This document shows, in pieces, positions 1-8,423 of a DNA stretch of 12,776 nucleotides. The DNA comes from Stropharia rugosoannulata (lineage: Eukaryota; Basidiomycota; Agaricomycetes; Agaricales; Strophariaceae). The position numbers and the translations under genes are program-made. Every line of letters starts with the position of its first letter. The first letter of the stretch is position 1. Location: assembly GCA_028532985.1 (NCBI GenBank), contig JANCIK010000020.1:1-12776 (forward strand), written 5' to 3'. The notes under the pieces are model-generated. The model was not told the origin of the DNA and searched no databases. It saw only the letters and a list, made by a program, of their open reading frames with translations.

Positions 1-23
1 CTGTAAGCAGTCTGCTTTCAACA
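1..23 (+). repeat. LTR type A, 3' end only (cut by window edge)
   Basis: The last 23 bp of a type A LTR, ending TTTCAACA directly before a primer-binding site. It matches the ends of the complete type A LTRs at 2883, 5639 and 11234. Confidence 0.85.
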
Positions 24-40
24 GGTTATGAGCCCTGCGC
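24..40 (+). other. Primer-binding site, half initiator tRNA-Met (A type)
   Basis: GGTTATGAGCCCTGCGC directly follows the CAACA end of the LTR. It is complementary to the D-stem-proximal and anticodon-arm part of initiator tRNA-Met; the yeast tRNA, from memory, has GCGCAGGGCTCATAACC. Priming from a tRNA cleaved in the anticodon arm is known for Drosophila copia and yeast Ty5. Confidence 0.8.
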
Positions 41-800
41 TCTGAGCATCCTACTTATCACTACTACTTCATTGTCCTTTTTCTCCACTGAAAGTGGCTT
101 GGTACTTGAACCTAACACTCATCGTTGTTTGTTTTGCCTTGTTTTTTCGTGAAAGCACAATCTGCCACGTCAATCGACCGTCAGTTTCTGGTACCACTCT
201 GCGCTCTGCACTCAGCTTGCACGTATATCGAAAGCAATCCGCTTCTTTTGGTTTTAGGTCATTAGAACTCTCTCTGGTGTTCACCAGAGACTTCGCTCCC
301 CTGGGCTTCCCTGATCGTCGAAACACGTGGTTCTTTCGAGGACCTTTATCGTTACATCGTGCCTTCTCGTCACTTCAAAGCCTTCACTCACAAGTCGTCA
401 CGCTCAGCCGTTTCACTCGGGCAATTACACTGTTCTTCACCAGAGTGCTTCAACTCTGTCCAATTGACATTCTCAAACAGTGTTTTGTTCACCGCGATTT
501 AGGCACATCGTCACTTGTTTATTGCACAACTTCCGATTGCCACACACGTTCCGCATCTTTCAACTATCCTCTTGCACAGCTCTCGTGTCAATCGTTCATT
601 GCTGCTCAGGCAATCGACGCTTTTAATGCTAGTGCTCAACTCGGCCTAATTGTGATACCTGCAAGTGTCCTCGCTCCAATCGCTCGTGCATTTCAGCTCA
701 GCTCGCCAAGTAACTTTGGGCACATCGCTTATGCTTGCATTCTCAGCTACCAACACCATACTCATATCACGTCTATCACCACTTTACTTCACCTGCAACC
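41..800 (+). other. Leader of A segment, copy 1
   Basis: About 760 bp of pyrimidine-rich, stop-rich sequence between the primer-binding site and the gag start. It is the same leader as in the other A segments but about 60 bp longer because of many 1-4 nt insertions, for example near 66-95 and 150-200. A long open frame crosses it, but that frame is not kept in other copies and lacks any recognisable domain. I read it as untranslated leader, which would carry packaging signals in an active element; that role is inferred. Confidence 0.75.
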
Positions 801-1179
801 ATGAGTTTTTGCAACACCTCAGTTTGACAAACTGCATCACCGCCAACTACCAACAACTCTGGTCTTGCAACATACGAAAGCATGGTTACGCCTTTGTGAG
901 CTACGGCGTATGGTTATTACGGGTGATTTAGTGCGTCCTGTGCGTTTTCACGCCGCTTCTATGGCTGAGATCGAGGCACAGCGCACATATGGACAAGCAA
1001 GTCGACTGCTGCTGCTGGCTACACATCCACAGTCATGTTCAGAACGAGCTCAAATCACAATTTTGGCTCACATTCTCGCATTTAACGACCCAGTTAGCAT
1101 GTGGTCAACTCTGGCAGCTGTTGGTCAAATGGGCACACTCTGTTTTCGCCTTCAGCAGAGGAGACATCACAAATCGTGA
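801..1179 (+). pseudogene. Copia gag remnant, copy 1 (multiply frameshifted)
   Basis: Aligns along its length with the gag remnants of copies 2, 3 and 5, which resemble the copia-type gag (UBN2-like) pattern of F-DKL-NY--W-----WLRS-ELW-LV-G. The ATG at 801 is kept, but an indel just after it and others near 830, 870, 920 and 980 scatter the recognisable pieces (KAWLR, SMAEIEA, DPVSMWSTLAAVGQM) over three frames. The frame carrying DPVSMWSTL ends at the TGA at 1177. Full-length gag proteins of this type are several hundred residues; only the N-terminal third or so was ever present here. Not functional. Confidence 0.8.
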
Positions 1180-1754
1180 AGTATGCAGGTTTTGCATCTG
1201 CACTTTGCTACGGTGACTTGCACAAGGCAATGATTTCGACTCCGCTCGCAGGATACAGGTGCAACTAGCCATATGACAATTCCTCATCAAGACTGATTGT
1301 GGAGTACAAACCTCACTGTGTCCCAATTCGCCTTGCAGATGATTCTATCGCTTCATGCCTCTGAGGGGTGTTGGCGGCCGTGGTGTTCCATCCAGTCAAT
1401 AACCCGCAAGAAAGCAGATGCAGTAGTCATTAAACGTACTCTGCATGTCCCTGCCAGTTGTGCAACAACCTGCTTGCATGTCTGTACCTCACCAAGCGCC
1501 TTGGCATCCTCGATTGAGATCGATGCAAAAAGAAGAGTTTCGCACTTCCAACTGCTTCAGCAAGATCTATCTTCACTGCAACTATCAATGATCACACTCT
1601 GCCATTCTGATGGTCTCACATGTCCCATTTGCGAATCTCGCGTTGCTCTGCTTGGCATATTGTCATCCACTCTACCCTTAATGCAGAGCTCTGGCATCGT
1701 CGTTGCACACATCAACAAGCTGCTCACCAAGGGTCTGGTCACTGGCATGCTTGT
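1138..1754 (+). pseudogene. Copia protease/pre-integrase remnant, copy 1
   Basis: The retropepsin active-site motif DTGATSHM is encoded at 1252-1275, but an extra base just before it breaks the upstream frame. The following LHVP...NNLL and EIDAKK region is recognisable but split by further insertions (near 1280, 1350, 1390 and 1465). An LWHRR pre-integrase fragment lies at about 1685-1715. The segment runs straight into LTR B at 1755 with no integrase core, reverse transcriptase, RNase H or polypurine tract. It is longer than the homologous part of copies 2 and 3 because of the insertions. Confidence 0.82.
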
Positions 1755-1957
1755 TGTTAGATTACATAGGCAATCATCACCATCAGCAGTTAAGATTAGA
1801 TAGTGCGGACTATAATTAGTTTGCTCCACATTTAGCTTAGTTCGCTTCTGGTAGTATATATAGCATGTACTAGTGTAGATGCCTCTTAATCTATTACCAC
1901 TACCATCCCACCTGAGTTAGGGCCACTCTGCATGCCTATAAGCATCCGCTTTTAACA
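1755..1957 (+). repeat. LTR type B, copy 1
   Basis: A 203 bp LTR from TGTTAG to TTTTAACA, so the ends form the inverted TGTTA/TAACA expected of an LTR. A TATA-like box TATATATA lies at 1855-1862. It shares its first 16 bp (TGTTAGATTACATAGG) with type A LTRs, then differs by scattered substitutions and indels. It differs from other type B copies near 1930 (CTCTGCATG in place of CTCTCTGTG). Confidence 0.85.
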
Positions 1958-1974
1958 GATGAGGAGCCCTGCAC
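1958..1974 (+). other. Primer-binding site (B type), mutated
   Basis: GATGAGGAGCCCTGCAC follows the TAACA end. The other type B sites read GATTATGAGCCCTGCAC, so this copy has lost the TTATG core that pairs with the anticodon loop. Complementarity to initiator tRNA-Met is weakened. Confidence 0.65.
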
Positions 1975-2678
1975 TCTGAGCAGTCCCTACTCATTGCTAC
2001 TCTCTCTTATTCTCACTCTCCTTTCACCTGGGTGGCTTGGTACTTAACCTAACACTATTCGCGCTCGTTTCTGCTCGTTGTTTCACGAGCAGGACTGCTA
2101 CGCCACGACCGTTGTTCTGGTACCACTCGTTCCGCCAGCTCAATCGGTCCTCGTGCAATTCACTCTTTTTCTTTACAGGTCCTCTGCACTCTCTTGGTTT
2201 CACACCAGAGACTGCTTCAGCTTTGGGCTTCCCAGAGCTGTCCGCTCTTTGCGCTTTTAGGGCTTCCTGATCGTTGCCCCACTCCGTTCTTTCGAGGATC
2301 CACTCTTCATACGATCCCCTCGCTGCTTGCCGACTGCCACGTCACTACGCTCCGTCGTTCTTCCGCAATCAACCGGTCTTCACCAGAGTGCTCAACTCCT
2401 CGAGTTAGGACCTCGAAATTTGTTCAGCTCACTGCGGCCTCACATCGACATCAACTCCATTGCAACTCAGCATACCACTTCCTTCATCATCGATACATCG
2501 AGCCCCAACTCTCATCTCGATCGGTTGTATCGTTGTCGAGCAATTCACACTTTAGTACCCAAGTGCTCAACTCCTTGAGTTTGCAACTACAATTTTGTCA
2601 TCGTCGCTGCACCCAGAGTTCGTCATCGTTACCTCTATAACTTAGCAGTCCCAGGTTTCGTGTGTTCGACTATCGGTC
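1975..2678 (+). other. Leader-only B segment, copy 1
   Basis: About 700 bp with no gag or pol. The first half aligns loosely with the A leader (shared CACGACCGT-GTTCTGGTACCAC, CACCAGAGAC, TTCACCAGAGTGCTCAACTC), so it is the leader of a related element. The second half (from about 2440) is mostly specific to B segments. It ends TATCGGTC directly before LTR A at 2679, with no polypurine tract. Two short inverted repeats, AACTC-CTC-GAGTT (2394-2406) and AACTC-CTT-GAGTT (2569-2581), sit downstream of AGTGCTC. Open frames crossing it lack recognisable domains. Confidence 0.72.
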
Positions 2679-2883
2679 TGTTAGATTACATAGGATTGGA
2701 CTGACCATCAGCAGTAGATTAGATATCGCGTACTATAATTAGTACGCTCCATATATAGTTAATCTCGCTTATGGTAGTATATAAGGCATGTACTAGTGTA
2801 GATGCCTCTTAATCTCTTACCACCATCATCTCTGTGTGAGTTAGGTTCGCTCTCTGCGCCTGTATAGCGGTCTGCTTTCAACA
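2679..2883 (+). repeat. LTR type A, copy 1
   Basis: A 205 bp LTR from TGTTAGATTACATAGG to TTTCAACA. A TATA-like box TATATAA lies at 2778-2784. A perfect palindrome, GCGTACTATAATTAGTACGC, lies at 2728-2747 in the presumed U3. Local difference from other type A copies: TATAGCGG in place of TAAGCAG near 2863. Confidence 0.88.
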
Positions 2884-2900
2884 GGTTATGAGCCCTGCGC
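2884..2900 (+). other. Primer-binding site (A type), copy 2
   Basis: GGTTATGAGCCCTGCGC immediately after the LTR end, identical to the sites at 24 and 5640. Confidence 0.8.
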
Positions 2901-3605
2901 TCTGAGCATCCTACTTATCACTACTCTACTGTCCTTTCTCCACTGAGTGGCTTGGTACTTAACCTAACACTCATCGTTGTTTGTTTTGCCTTGTTTTTTC
3001 GTGAGCACAACTGCCACGTCACGACCGTCGTTCTGGTACCACCTGCGTTCCACCAGCTTGCACGGTTATCGAGCAATCCGCTTCTTTTGGTTTTTAGGTC
3101 AATAGAACTCTCTTGGTGTTCACCAGAGACTTCGCTCCTGGGCTTCCCTGATCGTCGAAACACGTGGTTCTTTCGAGGGACCTCATCGTTACACGTGCCT
3201 CTCGTCACTTGCCCACTCACAAGTCGTCACGCTCAGCCGTTCACTCGCGAATTCACTGTTCTTCACCAGAGTGCTCAACTCTGTCCAATTGACATTCTCA
3301 AACAGTTTTGTTCACTGCACTAGCACATCGTCACTGTCGTTCGCACAACTCGATCACACACGTTCCGCATCTTTGAACTATCCTCTTGCACAGTCTCGTG
3401 TCAATCGGGTTCATTGCTGCTCGTGCAATCGACGTTTTACTGCAAGTGCTCAACTCGGCCTAATTGTGATACTGCAAGTGTCCTGCCCACTGCTTCGTGC
3501 ATTTCAGCCCAGCTCGCCTCGCAACTTTGCCACATCGTTTGCGCCATTCTCAGCTACCACCTCATACCATATCACGTCTATCACCACTTTACTTCACCTG
3601 CAACC
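2901..3605 (+). other. Leader of A segment, copy 2
   Basis: About 705 bp leader, close to copies 3 and 5. It contains two copies of AGTGCTCAACTC (3270-3281 and 3445-3456) and two CACCAGAG motifs. The reading frame crossing 2952-3323 starts only at a TTG and has no recognised domain, so I do not call it a gene. Confidence 0.75.
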
Positions 3606-3961
3606 ATGAGTTTTTTGCAACACCTCAGTTTGACAAACTGAGCACTGCCAACTACCAACTCTGGTCTTGCAAACATGAAGCATGGTTACGCTCTCAGGAG
3701 CTATGGCGTCTGGTTACTGGTGAATGCAAGCGTCCTGTGCTCTCTCTTACGCCGTCTATGGCTGAGATCGGGGCACACGACATATGGACAAGCAAGTCGA
3801 CTGCTGCTGCTGGCTACATCCACAGTCATGTTCAGAACGAGCTCAAATCACAATTGGCTCACATTCTGCATGACCCAGTTAGCATGTGGTCAACTCTGGC
3901 AGCTGTTGGTCAAATGGCACACTCTGTTTCGCCCCAGCAGAGGAGACATCACAAATCGTGA
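3606..3961 (+). pseudogene. Copia gag remnant, copy 2
   Basis: The gag frame is open from just after the start to the TGA at 3959-3961, including FFATPQFDKLSTANYQLW, ELWRLVTGE and DPVSMWSTLAAVGQM. The start ATG at 3606 is out of frame because one base is missing in the T-run that follows it (TTTTTT against TTTCTTT in copy 3). Two compensating changes near 3672 turn NMKAW into KHEAW without losing the frame. It corresponds to the N-terminal part of copia gag only; the remainder and the zinc knuckle are deleted. Not translatable from its own ATG. Confidence 0.82.
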
Positions 3962-4512
3962 AGTATGCAGGTTTTGCATCTGCACTTGCTACGGGTGACG
4001 CAATAAGGCAATGATTTCGACTGGCTCGCAGATACAGGTGCAACCAGCCATATGACACCTCATCAAGACTGGATTGTGGAGTACAAACCTCACTGTGTCC
4101 CAATTCGTCTTGCACGGTGATTCTATCGTCTATTCTGAGGGTGTTGGCAATGTGGTGTTCCATCCAGTCATCAATGGCAAGAAAGCAGATGCAGTAGTCA
4201 TTAAACGTGTTCTGCATGTCCCCAAGTTGTGCAACAACCTGCTTGCATGTCTGTACTCACCAAGCGCTCTGGCATCCTGATTGAGATCGATGCAAAGAAG
4301 ATGTACTTCAACTGCTCTGGCAAGACCATCTTCACTGCAACTATCAATGCATCACACTTCTGCCATTCTGGATGGTCTCACATGTCCCATTTGCGAATCT
4401 CCGTTGCTCTGCTTCATTGTCATCCACTCTACCCCTTAATGCAGAGCTCTGGCATCGTCGTTGCACACATCAACAAGCTGCTCACCAAGGGTCTGGTCAC
4501 TGGCATGCTTGT
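3922..4512 (+). pseudogene. Copia protease/pre-integrase remnant, copy 2
   Basis: DTGATSHM is encoded at 4031-4054 in a frame different from gag. The upstream linker has CAATAAGGC in place of CACAAGGC, and a change at about 4116 (GCACGGTGAT for GCAGATGAT) shifts the frame, so VYSEGVGNVVFHP continues in another frame; a further shift follows near 4255. The pre-integrase piece with INKLLTKGLVTGM ends where LTR B begins at 4513. In an active element the retropepsin would cleave the Gag-Pol polyprotein. Here the frame breaks rule out a working enzyme. Confidence 0.83.
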
Positions 4513-4713
4513 TGTTAGATTACATAGGCAATCATCACTATCAGCAGTTAAGATTAGATAGTGCACTATAATTAGTTTGCTCCACATTTAGCTTAGTTCG
4601 CTTCTGGTAGTATATATAGCATGTACTAGTGTAGATGCCTCTTAATCTATTACCACTACCATCCCACCTGAGTTAGGGCCACTCTCTGTGCCTATAAGCA
4701 TCCGCTTTTAACA
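4513..4713 (+). repeat. LTR type B, copy 2
   Basis: A 201 bp LTR, TGTTAG to TTTTAACA, with TATATATA at 4611-4618. Its two-base length difference from copies 1 and 3 is a missing GG near 4564 (GTGCACTATAA against GTGCGGACTATAA). Confidence 0.87.
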
Positions 4714-4730
4714 GATTATGAGCCCTGCAC
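4714..4730 (+). other. Primer-binding site (B type), copy 2
   Basis: GATTATGAGCCCTGCAC directly after the LTR. It differs from the A-type site at two positions but keeps TTATGAGCCCTGC, the part pairing with the initiator tRNA-Met anticodon arm. Confidence 0.75.
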
Positions 4731-5435
4731 TCTGAGCAGTCCCTACTCATTGCTACTCTCTCTTATTCTCACTCTCCTTTCACCTGGGTGGCTTGGTGCT
4801 TAACCTAACACTCATTCGCTCGTTTAGCCTCGTTGTTTCACGAGCAGGACTGCCACGTCACGACCAGTTGTTCTGGTACCACTCTCGTTCCGCCAGCTCA
4901 ATCGGTCCTCGTGCAATCACTCTTTTTCTTTACAGGTCCTCTGCACTCTCTTGGTTTCACACCAGAGACTGCTTCAGCTTTGGGCTTCCCAGAGCTGTCC
5001 GCTCTTTGCGCTTTTAGGGCTTCCTGATCGTTGCCCCACTCCGTTCTTTTCGAGGGTCCACTCTTCATACGATCCCCTCGCTGCCTGCCGACTGCCATGT
5101 CACTACGCTCCGTCGTTCTTCCGCAATCAACCGGTCTTCACCAGAGTGCTCAACTCCTCGAGTTAGGACCTCGAAATTTGTTCAGCTCACTGCGGCCTCA
5201 CATCGACATCAACTCCATTGCAACTCAGCATACCACTTCCTTCATCATCGATACATCGAGCCCCCACCTCTCGTCTCGGTCGGTTGTATCGTTGTCGAGC
5301 AATTCACACTTTAGTACCCAAGTGCTCAACTCCTTGAGTTTGCAACTCCAATTTTGTCATCGTCGCTGCACCGAGTTCGTCATCGTTACCTCTATAACTT
5401 AGCAGTCCCAGGTTTCGTGTGTTAAACTATTGGTC
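4731..5435 (+). other. Leader-only B segment, copy 2
   Basis: Matches the B segment at 1975-2678 in length and order, with few differences (for example GTTTAGCCTCG near 4823 and TTAAACTATTGG near 5422). No gag or pol similarity in any frame. It begins with the same block as the A leader and ends directly at LTR A. Confidence 0.72.
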
Positions 5436-5639
5436 TGTTAGATTACATAGGATTGGACTGACCATCAGCAGTAGATTAGATATCGCGTGCTATAATTAGT
5501 ACGCTCCATATATAGTTAATCTCGCTTATGGTAGTATATAAGGCATGTACTAGTGTAGATGCCTCTTAATCTCTTACCACCATCATCTCTGTGTGAGTTA
5601 GGTTCGCTCTCTGCGCCTGTAAGCAGTCTGCTTTCAACA
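5436..5639 (+). repeat. LTR type A, copy 2
   Basis: A 204 bp LTR with TATATAA at 5535-5541. The U3 palindrome at 5485-5504 carries one mismatch (GCGTGC in the left arm). Confidence 0.88.
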
Positions 5640-5656
5640 GGTTATGAGCCCTGCGC
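5640..5656 (+). other. Primer-binding site (A type), copy 3
   Basis: GGTTATGAGCCCTGCGC directly after the CAACA LTR end, identical to the A-type sites of copies 1, 2 and 5. Confidence 0.8.
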
Positions 5657-6350
5657 TCTGAGCATCCTACTTATCACTACTCTGCTGTCCTTTCTCCACT
5701 GGGTGGCTTGGTATAACCTAACACTCATCGTTGTTTGTTTTGCCTTGTTTTTCGTGAGCACAACTGCCACGTCACGACCGTCGTTCTGGTACCACCTGCG
5801 TTCCACCAGCTTGCACGGTTATCGAGCAATCCGCTTCTTTTGGTTTTAGGTCAATAGAACTCTCTTGGTGTTCACCAGAGACTTCGCTCCTGGGCTTCCT
5901 GATCGTCGAAACACGTGGTTCTTTCGAGGACCTCATCGTTACACGTGCCTCTCGTCACTTGCCCACTCACAAGTCGTCACGCTCAGCCGCTCACTAGCAA
6001 TTCACTGTTCTTCACCAGAGTGCTCAACTCTGTCCAATTGACATTCTCAAACAGTTTTGTTCACTGTACTAGCACATCGTCACTGTCGTTCGCACAACTC
6101 GATCACACGTTCCGCATCTTTGAACTATCCTCTTGCACGGTCTCGTGTCAATCGGTTCATTGCTGCTCGTGCAATCGACGTTTTACTGCAAGTGCTCAAC
6201 TCGGCCTAATTGTGATACTGCAAGTGTCCTGCCCACTGCTCGTGCATTTCAGCCCAGCTCGCCTCATGACTTTGCCACATCGTTTGCGCCATTCTCAGCT
6301 ACCACCTCATACCATATCACGTCTATCACCACTTTACTTCACCTGCAACC
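5657..6350 (+). other. Leader of A segment, copy 3
   Basis: About 694 bp, the shortest A leader. Small local differences from copies 2 and 5 include GGTATAACC for GGTACTTAACC near 5711 and GCCGCTCACTAGC near 5985. It ends ACCTGCAACC immediately before the gag ATG at 6351. Confidence 0.75.
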
Positions 6351-6706
6351 ATGAGTTTCTTTGCAACACCTCAGTTTGACAAACTGAGCACTGCCAACTA
6401 CCAACTCTGGTCTTGCATACGAAAGCATGGTTACGCTCTCAGGAGCTATGGCGTCTGGTTGCTGGTGAATGCAGCGTCCTGTGCTCTCTCTTACGCCGTC
6501 TATGGCTGAGATCGAGGCACACGACATATGGACAAGCAAGTCGACTGCTGCTGCTGGCTACATCTACAGTCATGTTCAGAATGAGCTCAAATCACAATTG
6601 GCTCACATTCTGCATGACCCAGTTAGCATGTGGTCCAACTCTGGCAGCTGTTGGTCAAATGGCACACTCTGTTTCGCCCCAGCAGAGGAGACATCACAAA
6701 TCGTGG
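6351..6706 (+). pseudogene. Copia gag remnant, copy 3 (intact start)
   Basis: The only copy where the ATG opens directly into the gag frame: MSFFATPQFDKLSTANYQLW. The frame is lost at about 6415, where GCATACGAAAGC replaces GCAACATGAAAGC. It reappears from about 6475 (VLSLTPSMAEIEAHDIW...DPVSMW) until an extra C near 6635 moves it into the frame of the downstream linker (TLCFAPAEETSQIV). The usual stop TGA is TGG here. It is still only the N-terminal part of gag. Confidence 0.82.
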
Positions 6707-7255
6707 AGTATGCAGGTTTTGCATCTGCACTTGCTACAGTGACGCACAAGGCAATGATTTCGACTGGCTCGCAGATACAGGTGCAACTAGCCATATGACA
6801 CCTCATCAAGACTGGATTGTGGAGTACAAACCTCACTGTGTCCCAATTCGTCTTGCAGATGATTCTATCGTCTATTCTGAGGGTGTTGGCAATGTGGTGT
6901 TCCATCCAGTCATCAATGGCAAGAAAGCAGATGCAGTAGTCATTAAACGTGTTCTGCATGTCCCCAAGTTGTGCAACAACCTGCTTGCATGTCTGTACCT
7001 CACCAAGCGCTCTGGCTCTGGCATCCTGATTGAGATCGATGCAAAGAAGATGTACTTCAACTGCTCTGTAAGACCATCTTCATGCAACTATCAATGCATC
7101 ACTCTGCCATTCTGGATGGTCTCACATGTCCCATTTGCGAATCTCCGTTGCTCTGCTTCATTGTCATCCACTCTACCCCTTAATGCAGAGCTCTGGCATC
7201 GTCGTTGCACACATCAACAAGCTGCTCACCAGGGTCTGGTCACTGGCATGCTTGT
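6667..7255 (+). pseudogene. Copia protease/pre-integrase remnant, copy 3 (longest open frame)
   Basis: An open frame of 224 codons (6630-7304) runs through this region and into LTR B. Residues about 43-110 carry FDWLADTGATSHMTP (active-site Asp at residue 49, bases 6774-6776), then IRLADDSIVYSEGVG, LHVPKLCNNLLACLYLTK and EIDAKKMYFNCS. Residues about 130-175 are in a wrong frame after an indel near 7068. The pre-integrase motif NAELWHRRC returns near 7182-7208, followed by GLVTGM. Copia protease precedes integrase, RT and RNase H; none of those follows here. A duplicated SG (CTCTGGCTCTGG near 7010) is specific to this copy. Expression is not supported by anything seen. Confidence 0.84.
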
Positions 7256-7458
7256 TGTTAGATTACATAGGCAATCATCACCATCAGCAGTTAAGATTAG
7301 ATAGTGCGGACTATAATTAGTTTGCTCCACATTTAGCTTAGTTCGCTTCTGGTGGTATATATAGCATGTACTAGTGTAGATGCCTCTTAATCTATTACCA
7401 CTACCATCCCACCTGAGTTAGGGCCACTCTCTGTGCCTATAAGCATCCGCTTTTAACA
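7256..7458 (+). repeat. LTR type B, copy 3
   Basis: A 203 bp LTR, TGTTAG to TTTTAACA, with TATATATA at 7356-7363 preceded by GGTGG instead of GGTAG. Confidence 0.87.
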
Positions 7459-7475
7459 GATTATGAGCCCTGCAC
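7459..7475 (+). other. Primer-binding site (B type), copy 3
   Basis: GATTATGAGCCCTGCAC directly after the LTR, same as the sites at 4714 and 10304. Confidence 0.75.
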
Positions 7476-8186
7476 TCTGAGCAGTCCCCTACTCATTGCT
7501 ACTCTCTCTTATTCTCACTCTCCTTTCACCTGGGTGGCTTGGTACTTAACCTAACACTCATTCGCGCTCGTTTCGCCTCGTTGTTTCACGAGCAGGACTG
7601 CTGCGTCACGACCGTTGTTCTGGTACCACTCTCGTTCCGCCAGCTCAATCGGTCCTCGTGCAATTCACTCTTTTTCTTTACAGGTCCTCTGCACTCTCTT
7701 GGTTTCACACCAGAGACTGCTTCAGCTTTGGGCTTCCCAGGAGCTGTCCGCTCTTTTGCGCTTTTAGGGCTTACATGATAGTTGCCCCACTCCGTTCTAT
7801 CGAGGTTCCACTCTTCATACGATCCCCTCGCTGCCTGCCGACTGCCACGTCACTAAGCTCCGTCGTTCTACCGCAATCAACAGGTCTTCACCAGAGTGCT
7901 CAACTCCTCGAGTTAGGACCTCGAAATTTGTTCAGCTCACTGCGGCCTCACATCGACATCAACTCCATTGCAACTCAGCATACCACTTCATTCATCATCG
8001 ATACATCGAGCCCCAACTCTCATCTCGATCGGTTGTATCGTTGTCGAGCAATTCACAATTTAGTACCCAAGTGCTCAACTCCTTGAGTTTGCAACTCCAA
8101 TTTTGTCATCGTCGCTGCACCCCGAGTTCGTCATCGTTACCTCTATAACTTAGCAGTCCCAGGTTTCGTGTGTTCGACTATTGGTC
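7476..8186 (+). other. Leader-only B segment, copy 3
   Basis: Same block as the other B segments. Between 7773 and 8058 it carries a run of base changes relative to copies 1, 2 and 4 that are all transversions, mostly C or T to A (7773, 7775, 7780, 7799, 7856, 7870, 7882, 7990, 8058). No coding similarity. Confidence 0.72.
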
Positions 8187-8405
8187 TGTTAGATTACATA
8201 GGATTGGACTGACCATCAGCAGTAGATTAGATATAGCGTACTATAATTAGTACGCTCCATATATAGTTAATCTCTTTGCTTATGGTAGTATATAAGAGCA
8301 TGTGTACTAGTGTAGATGCCTTCTTCAAATCTCTTCCACACACCATCATCTCTGTGTGAGTTAGGTTCGCTCTCTGCGCCTGTAAGCAGTCTGCTTTTCC
8401 CAACA
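8187..8405 (+). repeat. LTR type A, copy 3 (expanded by small insertions)
   Basis: 219 bp against 204-205 in clean copies. The first 85 bp are normal and keep the palindrome at 8236-8255. From about 8273 small insertions appear: TCTCTTTGCTTATGG, AAGAGCATGTGTACT, GATGCCTTCTTCAAATC, CTTTTCCCAACA. TATATAA is kept at 8289-8295. The insertion-rich state continues through the next segment to about 10120. Confidence 0.83.
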
Positions 8406-8423
8406 GGTTATGAGGCCCTGCGC
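8406..8423 (+). other. Primer-binding site (A type), copy 4, one base inserted
   Basis: GGTTATGAGGCCCTGCGC has an extra G compared with the other A-type sites. Confidence 0.7.

Noticed and set aside
94..804. A 236-codon open frame through the leader of copy 1, and similar leader frames near 2952-3323, 5559-5849 and 8505-8840.
   Set aside because: They lack recognisable domains, are not conserved in frame between copies, often have no ATG at the aligned position, and some are prolonged only by the insertions. Pyrimidine-rich leader gives long frames by chance.
1755..2054. A longer LTR of about 300 bp from TGTTAG to CTAACA (the CTAACA in GGTACTTAACCTAACA).
   Set aside because: The ends look like an LTR pair, but the initiator tRNA-Met match lies inside this span, directly after the nearer (C/T)AACA end. 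No primer-binding site follows the farther end.
3879..4217. Minus-strand open frames opposite the protease remnant (also near 6603-6959, 12297-12563 and 12476-12769).
   Set aside because: They are antisense shadows of the protease coding sequence. Their conservation follows from the + strand protein motif.
6366..6380. CAGTTTGACAAACTG palindrome near the gag start in all copies.
   Set aside because: It encodes the conserved QFDKL of gag, so codon constraint and chance explain it.
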